From: CALXVA01 sp944392465 | Lineage (GTDB): Bacteria > Bacillota > Clostridia > TANB77 > CAG-508 | DNA length: 64,000 nucleotides | Assembly (NCBI GenBank): GCA_963931155.1 | Contig: OZ006978.1 | Span: forward strand, 992,001-1,056,000 | Direction: 5' to 3' | Shown: positions 39,191-46,945 of the stretch, in pieces | Numbering within the stretch: position 1 is the stretch's first letter | Layout of the letters: each line of letters opens with the position of its first letter | The notes under the pieces: model-generated | Database searches by the model: none | What the model was told of the DNA's origin: nothing | Seen by the model: only the letters and a program-made list of their open reading frames with translations | Made by a program: the position numbers and the translations under genes

Positions 39191-41602
39191 ATGAAAAAAA
39201 ATAGAGATATTTATTTGATGGATAAACCTATAGATGATATAACAAAGGATGAGTTTGACCATAAAAGTATAGTTGATGAAATAGTGAACAATATACAAAG
39301 TAATAATCCTCCATATAATATAGCATTAATTGGTAAATGGGGAACCGGAAAAAGTAGTATATTAGATTGCGTAAAAAAAGAATTGGATATAGAAGAAAAA
39401 AACAAATATTTATTTACTACAATCAATGCGTGGAAGTATGAAAAACAAGAAATTAGAAAGTCTTTTATATTAGAAATTTTAAGTAAAATTACTAATGAAG
39501 GTGAAAAAAGCAAAAGTGCTATAAAGGAAATAATTAGTTCACTTAATAATATTTTTATGATTAATACAAAGGAAATAACAGAAAATAAAAAATGGTATAC
39601 AAAATTATGGGATATAATAAAGCAATCATTTATTTGTATTCTACCGTTAGTTTTGATGTTTTTATTTGCATATTTAATAATTGACATTGTATTAAATAGA
39701 ATAGGAAAAACAATAAATGACTATAACTCTATAAGATTGGAACAATTTGGCGCTTTCATAATGGCTATTGTGATGCAAATAGGTGTAATAATAAAAGGTA
39801 GTATTTTTGGAAAAAAACCAGTCAATATTTATTTAGAAGAAAATGAAAAAGATACAGATTTTTATGAAAAACAATTAGAAAAAGCTATTGATTTATATAA
39901 AAATGAACATGAGGATTTTAAATCAATTATATGTGTAGTAGAAGACATTGATAGGTTAAATGCAGATAAAATGGTTGAAGCTATAAGTGCTTTAAAAAGT
40001 TTTGTGGGAGTAAAAGATTTAATATTTATCGTTCCTTATGATACGAATATACTATGTAAAGTTCTAGAAGAATCTAAAGTAAATAGATTATCAAATAATT
40101 ATGAAATATTAGAGGGAGAACTAATTTTAAATAAATTATTTCAGTTCAAAATATATATGCCAGAACTAATACAGGAAGATATGTATGAATATGCTAAAAA
40201 TTTAATAGAAAAAGAAAATAATAAAATATATAGTCTATTTCCTAATAAAAGAATTTTAACAGATGATGTATTACCTATACTAATGTATGAAGGAGTTAAC
40301 ACTCCAAGAGAAGCAAAACAATTAATTAATTCTTTTATAACTAAATATAATATTGCAATTAGTAGGAAAGTTTTAGATTTCAACGATTTAAATAGCGATG
40401 AGGTAAAAATATTAGCACTACTAACTGTTTTAGAAAATGATTTTAATGAATTTTATTCAAAAATAATATCATATCCTAATATTATTCAAGATTTTTTGGA
40501 CATAGAGGACTCAAAAAAAATAGAGGGAGCAACAAAAGAAATTTTTGAGGATTTGAATGCAGGAATATATAAAGGAAAGAAAATGAAGTCATTATTAACT
40601 TTCTTAAAATACACAAATACTATAAAGATAAAAAATATAGAAAGATTTATTTATTTGAATGATAGTAAAATAGATAAAGTAAGAGGAGGAAAAGTTGTAA
40701 AAGAGTTTAGAGAAGCATTAAGGAATTATAATTATAAAGTTGCAAGGGAAAATGTTAAAAAAATTGGAGATATATCAGAGTTAGTGTATAGAGAAATGAG
40801 CTACAATAATGGAAACATTTTGAAAAAGAAAAATATAATATTGACTTTAATTAAAATTTTTGATTTGATTTTAAAGGACGTTGATAAAACAAATATTAGA
40901 GAATTAATTGATGATAATATTCAAATAATAAATAAAAGCGAATATTTAAACTTTGATATAAAAGAGTTATTAAAAATTATTAATAGTGATACAATGAAAC
41001 AATGCAATCATATTATAAGTATATTTAAGGAAAAACTAGAAAAATGGACACCTATATATTTTTATTATGAAGATGAAAATGATAGTTTGATAGATGAGAA
41101 AAGTATTTTAGAAGAAAATTTGAATATTTTGATAAATTCTTACTTTAATTTAGATGAGGAGTGCCAAGAAAAAATAAGAAATCTGTTTAATAAAATAGGA
41201 AATTATTCTTTAACAGAAGAAGAGGCAGAAAGTAGTTATAAAGTATATACTTTTGTTGATTTTTATAAGTTTGTGAAACCGATATTAAATATAAAAAATT
41301 ATTCTATTTTTGGAGAAGAATTTTTAAAAAAAGCTATTTTATATGTAAAAGAAGGAAGAATAAAGTTAGATGAATTGAAAGTAATACAAAAAATTTATAC
41401 TGAGAAAAATAACTTTGATGAATTTGCAAATGAATTACTAATAAATTTAGACAATGAAAAAGCAGAAAATATATTAAATGTTTTAATTATGTTAAAAGAC
41501 AATTTAAAAGTGTCTTCTGTGAATATAAAAAAAATTATATTCAATTTAGTAGAAGAAAATTCAAATGGATTTGCTAAGATAGAAGAGAGATGTTCTAGAT
41601 GA
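39191..41602 (+). CDS. KAP-family P-loop NTPase, N-terminal part of a frameshifted gene
   Basis: KAP-type NTPase with Walker A LIGKWGTGKSS (residues 45-55) and Walker B SIICVVEDIDRLN (about 252-264). Two membrane segments (about residues 148-168 and 183-200) are inserted between them, the hallmark of KAP proteins. KAP NTPases work at the membrane, and several are linked to phage exclusion. The ATG has AAAAGGAG upstream. The frame ends at 41602, but coding continues without a break in another frame; one extra base near 41588 (in AGAAGAGAGATG) explains this. Intact, the protein would have about 1,236 residues. Confidence 0.85.
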   Translation: MKKNRDIYLMDKPIDDITKDEFDHKSIVDEIVNNIQSNNPPYNIALIGKWGTGKSSILDCVKKELDIEEKNKYLFTTINAWKYEKQEIRKSFILEILSKITNEGEKSKSAIKEIISSLNNIFMINTKEITENKKWYTKLWDIIKQSFICILPLVLMFLFAYLIIDIVLNRIGKTINDYNSIRLEQFGAFIMAIVMQIGVIIKGSIFGKKPVNIYLEENEKDTDFYEKQLEKAIDLYKNEHEDFKSIICVVEDIDRLNADKMVEAISALKSFVGVKDLIFIVPYDTNILCKVLEESKVNRLSNNYEILEGELILNKLFQFKIYMPELIQEDMYEYAKNLIEKENNKIYSLFPNKRILTDDVLPILMYEGVNTPREAKQLINSFITKYNIAISRKVLDFNDLNSDEVKILALLTVLENDFNEFYSKIISYPNIIQDFLDIEDSKKIEGATKEIFEDLNAGIYKGKKMKSLLTFLKYTNTIKIKNIERFIYLNDSKIDKVRGGKVVKEFREALRNYNYKVARENVKKIGDISELVYREMSYNNGNILKKKNIILTLIKIFDLILKDVDKTNIRELIDDNIQIINKSEYLNFDIKELLKIINSDTMKQCNHIISIFKEKLEKWTPIYFYYEDENDSLIDEKSILEENLNILINSYFNLDEECQEKIRNLFNKIGNYSLTEEEAESSYKVYTFVDFYKFVKPILNIKNYSIFGEEFLKKAILYVKEGRIKLDELKVIQKIYTEKNNFDEFANELLINLDNEKAENILNVLIMLKDNLKVSSVNIKKIIFNLVEENSNGFAKIEERCSR

Positions 41603-42902
41603 TATATTATCAGAAATTATAATTGAGATTCTAAAGGAAGATGAAAACAATGAGGTAGATGCTTTATTAAAAAAATTAAACGAAATAATATATATTGTTA
41701 AAACAGTACAAATAATAGCTAAGAATAATTCTTTAGAAAAAATCCCAAATACGATAGTAGATATAAATAAAGAATTAGTAGAAAATAGTCAAGAATATTA
41801 TGAGATGTTCGAGAAAATTAATAACAAATATACTTTAGAAGCCATAGAAGATTTATTTAATCAATTATATAAAGAAATTCCTAATTTTAAAGAAAATATA
41901 GATATAATTAGAAAAATATTTAAGATTTTAAATAATAGGAATAATAGAGAAATTTGTGATAAGTTTATTAAAAAAGTTATTGATTATATAGAGAGCAGAT
42001 TTAACAGTTTTACAGATAAAAAAGTAAGAAATGAATTGTTACAGTTTGCTATTTACAATGCGAATTTTCTTGAACAAGATAAAAAAGAAGCATTATTTGA
42101 ATTTATTAATGAAAAAGTTTTTGCAGTAAATCAAAATTTAGCAGTAGAGTGTAGTGATAGTATAAGTTTTAATAGTATAAATGATTTAAAGTGGAATGAA
42201 GCTATGAATAAATATATAGACTCTACGAAGCTAACTATAATGGACTACATAAATATTGTGGAAAAACATATAAATGTATTAATAAATGATTCTAACTTGA
42301 AAAATAAGTACATAAAGAAGATAATTAATAATTTCGAAGCAAAAAAGGAGATATTAAATATTTTACAAAAACTTAAGATTGAGGAAGATGAAACTATTGT
42401 TAGCTTATATAAATTATTTTTAAATTATGGAGAAGATTCCGAAGTCATAGACTGTTTGAAAAATATTTTTGAAAACAAGGAGGAAATACAAGGTTTAATC
42501 GAAAAAATAATACAAGAAGATTTAGATATCAAATTGTTAGTGGATATTAGTAATTTAAGCAAAAAAATTGATTTGCGAGTAATAATAACTAATATTATAA
42601 ATCAATATAAATCAACTACTGAAATGTATAGCCAAAAAGCGAAAATAAAATTGTTAGAGATAATTGCAGAGATATTTAATGGAAAGAAAATATTTAAAGA
42701 TGATTTTACATTATTGGCTATTGATGTCGTAAATAATTTAGACACTTCTGAAGTAGAGGAGGTAGTTCAAATATTGAGTACTAACAAAAGAATATTAGAT
42801 AAAGAAAGTATAAAAATATTAATTAATAAACTAGAAGTAACAATTGAAAAAATGGATGAAAATAGTAAAAATAAACTAAAAAAGCAATTAGAGAATTTCT
42901 AA
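41586..42902 (+). CDS. C-terminal part of the frameshifted KAP NTPase gene
   Basis: The frame reads on as DVLDDILSEIIIEILKE... directly after the first part. The first ATG in this frame is at 41805 (365 codons) and lacks a ribosome site, so it is unlikely to be an independent gene. The product is helical, rich in Asn, Lys, Glu and Ile, without known domains or membrane segments, like the repetitive C-terminal helical regions of large NTPases. If the shift is real, a truncated KAP protein is made. Confidence 0.7.
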   Translation, partial: RDVLDDILSEIIIEILKEDENNEVDALLKKLNEIIYIVKTVQIIAKNNSLEKIPNTIVDINKELVENSQEYYEMFEKINNKYTLEAIEDLFNQLYKEIPNFKENIDIIRKIFKILNNRNNREICDKFIKKVIDYIESRFNSFTDKKVRNELLQFAIYNANFLEQDKKEALFEFINEKVFAVNQNLAVECSDSISFNSINDLKWNEAMNKYIDSTKLTIMDYINIVEKHINVLINDSNLKNKYIKKIINNFEAKKEILNILQKLKIEEDETIVSLYKLFLNYGEDSEVIDCLKNIFENKEEIQGLIEKIIQEDLDIKLLVDISNLSKKIDLRVIITNIINQYKSTTEMYSQKAKIKLLEIIAEIFNGKKIFKDDFTLLAIDVVNNLDTSEVEEVVQILSTNKRILDKESIKILINKLEVTIEKMDENSKNKLKKQLENF

Positions 42903-42910
42903 GATAAAGT

Positions 42911-42944
42911 AAATGAAGTAAAACTTTATAGTTATACTTCATTT
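42911..42944 (+). terminator. Terminator after the KAP gene
   Basis: AAATGAAGTA pairs with TACTTCATTT across a 14-base loop and runs into TTTTATTT. It begins 8 bases after the stop. Confidence 0.8.
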
Positions 42945-42970
42945 TTTATTTAATAATGTGAAATAAACGT

Positions 42971-44062
42971 TTAGATATCACTATTTTCTTTCATCCATTC
43001 TAATAATTCTTCTTCTGAAATTTTATTATTATTAAAATCTTTAATTTTTTCTTTGGCAAGTTTTTTCCAATTTCCAAAGTCTCTTTCAACTTGTTCATCA
43101 TTGGATCTTTTGACTTGCATTAATCTTCTTTGATAATTATTTCTATAAAATTTAATTCCTTCAATAGTATTTCTCTTTTTGTAATAAGAGTTATTAGCAC
43201 CAACATTTTTACAAGATAATTCATTTTCGCAATATACAATATCACAATATTTTTCAGTATTTTTAAATGGAATAAAATATTTACTACAGTTCTTACAAAC
43301 TTTAATTCTTATATTTGTATTAGAAGCTATTTCAAATAAAGAAATATACAGTATATTGGATAAATATGATGTATGAAAAATAGGGCTGTCAGTTATATTT
43401 ATTGTTCCATCTTTTAAATGTTCTCTAACAATTTTGGGTGTTATAGATTGTGAAGATATATGGTATATATCATGTGCAAATTGTTGATAATAATATACTT
43501 CTATGTTTGTAGAATATTTAAATAAATTATTAAAAATAGAATAAGAAAGATACTTTTCTAAAGGTGTATAATTCTTATCTATTGAATTATTATTTAAATT
43601 ATACATATAGTCTACGCATTGTTTTATCAAATATTGTAATTTCTTTAACTTAAGTTTAACTTTATTAAAAATTGGTTGATAAGTTTCTATAAATTCATCT
43701 TCTGTTTTAAAGAACTTTAATGAAGGAATTGAATCACAAAATTCATTTAAAATAAAAAATCCATAAAAACAGAAGAAAGTACGATAAGATGTTTCAAAAG
43801 ATGCAAAATCTGCATTAAGGAATTTTATTAAAAAAGTTCCATAACTTTCTTCAAAAGGTTCTAATAGTGTAGCTGAAGAAAAATAAATCTCTTTATCGTT
43901 TTTAGAATCGTTAAAAAGTATATTTGAGAATCTATTACCTTTATCATGATTAAAAGTAGTTTTATACAAAGAAATAGAAGTTGTATAAGACTCTTTTCTT
44001 TTTTCCCTATTAAACCAAATGTTAAAGTAATCTTTTATTGGAATATTATCTTCTCTTAACAT
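42971..44062 (-). CDS. DUF6076-like zinc-ribbon protein
   Basis: Protein of 363 residues. Near residues 258-290 is a zinc-ribbon-like motif (VCKNCSKYFIPFKNTEKYCD, then a further Cys pair ELSCKNVG), followed by a basic helical tail (YYKKRNTIEGIKFYRNNYQRR). This C-terminal layout is that of DUF6076 and CGNR-like proteins, which occur on clostridial mobile elements; their function is not known to me. The N-terminal 250 residues are unfamiliar. It is convergent with the KAP gene and ends 27 bp past its terminator. Confidence 0.55.
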   Translation of the reverse strand: MLREDNIPIKDYFNIWFNREKRKESYTTSISLYKTTFNHDKGNRFSNILFNDSKNDKEIYFSSATLLEPFEESYGTFLIKFLNADFASFETSYRTFFCFYGFFILNEFCDSIPSLKFFKTEDEFIETYQPIFNKVKLKLKKLQYLIKQCVDYMYNLNNNSIDKNYTPLEKYLSYSIFNNLFKYSTNIEVYYYQQFAHDIYHISSQSITPKIVREHLKDGTINITDSPIFHTSYLSNILYISLFEIASNTNIRIKVCKNCSKYFIPFKNTEKYCDIVYCENELSCKNVGANNSYYKKRNTIEGIKFYRNNYQRRLMQVKRSNDEQVERDFGNWKKLAKEKIKDFNNNKISEEELLEWMKENSDI

Positions 44063-44330
44063 ATAAACACCTCAAAATATAAATTGCAATATATTTTATA
44101 AAATAAAATTGCTAACAAAGTATCTTAATTATACAAAAATATAGTGAAAAATGCAATAAAAATTACAAATCAAAAACCATATAACTATTGAAAACACTAT
44201 AAAAGAAGAAAATAAAATAAAAAAATTAAAAAATTTTAAAAAATAGCTCAGTTTTTAACAGTTGTTCTGGGCTTTATAGTAGAAGGGGAAGAGAAGGACC
44301 TTCTAAATTCCAAAGAGAGGAGGTAGCATT

Positions 44331-44528
44331 ATGATGAATAATCAAGTTCAAAGAACAACATTAACGATGAAAGAAGCATCAGAGTATTTAGGTATTTCAT
44401 ATTGGTTAATAAATCAACTGGTAAGGAAAAAACAAATACCATATTGTAAAGTTGGTGGAAAATATTTATTTAGAATACAAGCACTAGATGAATATTTAAG
44501 AAATATGGAATTACAATCTATGCTTTAA
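44331..44528 (+). CDS. xis: Excisionase-family DNA-binding protein
   Basis: 65-residue protein with a MerR/excisionase-type helix-turn-helix: LTMKEASEYLGISYWLINQL, then the wing IPYCKVGGKYLFR and a recognition tail ALDEYLRN. Proteins of this kind bind attachment sites and bias the integrase to excision, and they usually sit in the regulatory or replication block of Firmicutes elements. AGAGGAGGT precedes the ATG. The replication initiator gene follows after 28 bp. Confidence 0.85.
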   Translation: MMNNQVQRTTLTMKEASEYLGISYWLINQLVRKKQIPYCKVGGKYLFRIQALDEYLRNMELQSML

Positions 44529-44556
44529 ATTTTGAAGAAAGAGAGGAAAGGAGGCA

Positions 44557-45069
44557 ATGTATAAGCTACAATGGTTAAAAATTGATGTAAATTTATTTGC
44601 AAATAGGAAAATTCAAATATTACTTAAAGAGCCTGATGGAGATACATATATTAGAGTATGGATACAATTATTAATTATTGCTATGGAATGTAATAAAGAA
44701 GGAAATTTAGTAATAGGCGAGAATAAACCAATGACAATTGAATATTTTTCAAAGATTATGGGAAAGTCTTTTGAAAAAATGGAAGAAATAATTAAAAAAT
44801 TTTTAGAATTAGAAATGATAATTCTAGAAAATGAAGTTTACAAAATTAAAAATTGGAATAAATATCAAAGTATTGAAACATATGAAAAATATAAAGAACA
44901 AGGAAGATTAAGACAACAAAGATATCGTGAAAAGTTGAAAAGTGAAAATGGAAAAAGTAACGTTACAGTAACGTTATGTAACGGAGAAGAAGAGATTAAA
45001 GAAAATAAAAGAAAAGAAATAAGAAAGGAAGAAGAGAACACAAATGGATTTAGAAAATACGAAATGTAA
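44557..45069 (+). CDS. Phage-type replisome organizer, N-terminal domain only
   Basis: The first 120 residues match the N-terminal domain of phage replisome organizer proteins (MYKLQWLKIDVNLFANRKIQ, TYIRVWIQLLIIAM, then a winged-helix-like region ending KNWNKYQS). Such proteins bind the element's origin and recruit the DnaC-like loader. At 170 residues it is shorter than most relatives; after residue 130 it is only charged linker. It overlaps the next gene by 26 bp, as initiator and loader genes usually do. Confidence 0.8.
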   Translation: MYKLQWLKIDVNLFANRKIQILLKEPDGDTYIRVWIQLLIIAMECNKEGNLVIGENKPMTIEYFSKIMGKSFEKMEEIIKKFLELEMIILENEVYKIKNWNKYQSIETYEKYKEQGRLRQQRYREKLKSENGKSNVTVTLCNGEEEIKENKRKEIRKEEENTNGFRKYEM

Positions 45070-45865
45070 TTCTAAAGATGAAATTTTCCTCAATAAATGT
45101 AAATTTTGTGGAAAAGATTTAAAACCAATAGGCTTAGATTATTTATATGTAAATATGCCACTAAGTTCAATAGAGTATGAAAGATGCGATTGTAAACAGT
45201 CAATGGCTTATTGGAATGAAGTAGATTTAAAAGAAGAAAAACAAAAGAAGAGAAAACAATTTGAGCAAATGACTAGGCAATTTTATATACAAAATTATAT
45301 TAACAAACAAATACAAGATTATCAATTCGATAACTTTATAACAACAGAAACTAATAAGAAAGAAGTAGAAATTGCAAAAGATTTTACTAAAAAATGTATA
45401 AATAAAAATCAAAAAAACGGGCTTATTATTACAGGAAAATCTGGAGTAGGTAAAACACATTTAGCAACAGCTATTTTAAATAAACTTACAGAAAAAGATA
45501 TGCTAGTTCTGATGGGACGACTAATTTTATTGTTAGATGTAATTAGGGATACTTTTAAAGATTTTTCGAGCAAAGAAAAAGACATAATAGAATTATATTC
45601 TAAGGTTGATATGCTTATAATTGATGATTTAGGAACAGAAAGAATTAGTAGTTGGGCATTAGAAAAATTATATACAATTATAGAAAATAGAAATGAAAAT
45701 AAATTACCAATTATAGTAACAACTAGATTTAATAAAGAAAGCTTATTAGATAGATTTTGTCAAAGTGAAGATGAAGAATTATCAGAAGCTGTTATTCAAA
45801 AATTGTATCAATTTTGTTATGGAATTGAACTAAAAAAATATGATCAAAATGAAAAAGAAAGTTAG
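45044..45865 (+). CDS. DnaC/IstB-like ATP-binding protein
   Basis: AAA+ ATPase of 273 residues in the DnaC/DnaI helicase-loader group. The N-terminal zinc-binding cysteines are CKFCGKDL and ERCDCKQ (about residues 19-52). Walker A is TGKSGVGKTHLA (about 131-142) and Walker B MLIIDDLGTER (about 189-199), followed by the sensor region PIIVTTRFN. With the initiator upstream it suggests that the element replicates by itself at some stage. The initiator ends inside this gene. Confidence 0.85.
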   Translation: MDLENTKCNSKDEIFLNKCKFCGKDLKPIGLDYLYVNMPLSSIEYERCDCKQSMAYWNEVDLKEEKQKKRKQFEQMTRQFYIQNYINKQIQDYQFDNFITTETNKKEVEIAKDFTKKCINKNQKNGLIITGKSGVGKTHLATAILNKLTEKDMLVLMGRLILLLDVIRDTFKDFSSKEKDIIELYSKVDMLIIDDLGTERISSWALEKLYTIIENRNENKLPIIVTTRFNKESLLDRFCQSEDEELSEAVIQKLYQFCYGIELKKYDQNEKES

Positions 45866-46204
45866 TATAAGTGACCAAACTAAAGACTAACTTAATCCAA
45901 AAACTAAAATTATTATAAAATATTTATAAACAAAAGTAAAGAATATTTTAAACTAAAAAAATTTAAATATTTTAGAGATTTTTTAATACAAAAGAAGAAA
46001 ATGTGATATAAAAAATATTCCTCGGAGAGCAAAAAAGGTTTTAGGGCATTTTGCCCTAAACAGCCCAAATGGTGTCAATACACCAAGCTGGCGAATATTG
46101 GGTACTAAAAAATACTACCCAATATCCGTGCAAAATAAATTTTGCAAATTCTTAATGCTACGTAAACTAGCATTAAGAAATTTTTATATATGGAAGTGAG
46201 AGAA
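45866..46204. other. Gene-free region with a hairpin cluster
   Basis: The first half is plain AT-rich DNA. From 46040 to 46179 it is almost entirely made of five inverted repeats, described separately. No ORF is seen. Confidence 0.7.
46040..46179. repeat. Five consecutive perfect hairpins, possible replication or transfer origin
   Basis: TTTAGGGCA/TGCCCTAAA (46040-46060, loop 3); TGGTGT/ACACCA (46070-46085, loop 4); ATATTGGGTA/TACCCAATAT (46095-46125); TGCAAAAT/ATTTTGCA (46129-46146); TTCTTAATGCTA/TAGCATTAAGAA (46149-46179, loop 7). All arms are perfect. The cluster follows the initiator and loader genes, where an origin would be expected. A folded RNA leader is the alternative. Confidence 0.7.
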
Positions 46205-46828
46205 ATGCATATTAATTCTGAACAGGCGCTAGATAATGTTTTCTTATCATACGATAAAATATTAAAGAAATTACATTTGCTTGGATTAACAACTAAACAA
46301 GGTAAAGAAATAACAGAGTTAGACTTAAGAAAAGCAATAGATGTTATGTTAGAAAAACATCCAACATGTAGATGGAGAAGTGAGAAAATAAGAAGCAGAA
46401 AATATTTTATTTTGATAGAAGGATATTACTGGTTGTCAAATGTGTATTTTCAAAAAGAAAAAGCATTAATTGATGCAGATATAGATTTTTTTGAGGATAG
46501 AATTAAACAATATGAGGAACTATTAAAAGTGGAGAATAATCAAAATTGGTGGAATAAAAACATGGATATAAAACAACTATGCAAATATTTTGATAGAAAA
46601 GAAATTACGATAAGAAAATCAATTAAGAAAATGTGTGATAGTGGATTTGAACAGTATAAATTTTTAATTAATAACAAAGTTGTTATTTCTAGTAAAGGCA
46701 TTGAATGGCTAAGTAAAAATGTTTTTAAACAAAAATATTTAGAATTATTGGAAAAATATAAAATGGAGCTAACAGAGTTATATATTGAAAGAGGATATAT
46801 TTATGATGAGTTTTTTGGAAGAAATTAA
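46205..46828 (+). CDS. Unknown element protein, possible DNA-binding
   Basis: Protein of 207 residues that I do not recognise. It is rich in Lys, Glu, Trp and Tyr. Residues 115-165 (KNMDIKQLCKYFDRKEITIRK, then an SSKGIEWLSKN segment) could be a helix-turn-helix of the kind used to read replication sites. An in-frame ATG at 46190 lacks a ribosome site; the ATG at 46205 has GGAAGTGAG ahead of it. It stands directly after the hairpin cluster, so a role in origin function is possible but only inferred. Confidence 0.55.
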   Translation: MHINSEQALDNVFLSYDKILKKLHLLGLTTKQGKEITELDLRKAIDVMLEKHPTCRWRSEKIRSRKYFILIEGYYWLSNVYFQKEKALIDADIDFFEDRIKQYEELLKVENNQNWWNKNMDIKQLCKYFDRKEITIRKSIKKMCDSGFEQYKFLINNKVVISSKGIEWLSKNVFKQKYLELLEKYKMELTELYIERGYIYDEFFGRN

Positions 46829-46896
46829 AAAGAATAAAAGGATAAAATTGTAAAAAAATGAGGTAAAATGTAGAATGTTTTCTGCTTTTATGATAA

Positions 46897-46933
46897 AATA
46901 ACTTCGGATAAATAAAAATTATCGGAAGTTATT
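46897..46933 (+). promoter_or_regulatory. Inverted repeat before hsdR
   Basis: AATAACTTCGGATAA and TTATCGGAAGTTATT form a 15-bp inverted repeat with one mismatch and a 7-base loop, ending just before the hsdR Shine-Dalgarno site. It is a candidate operator or translation-blocking hairpin for the restriction operon. Confidence 0.5.
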
Positions 46934-46945
46934 GGGGGAACGTTT

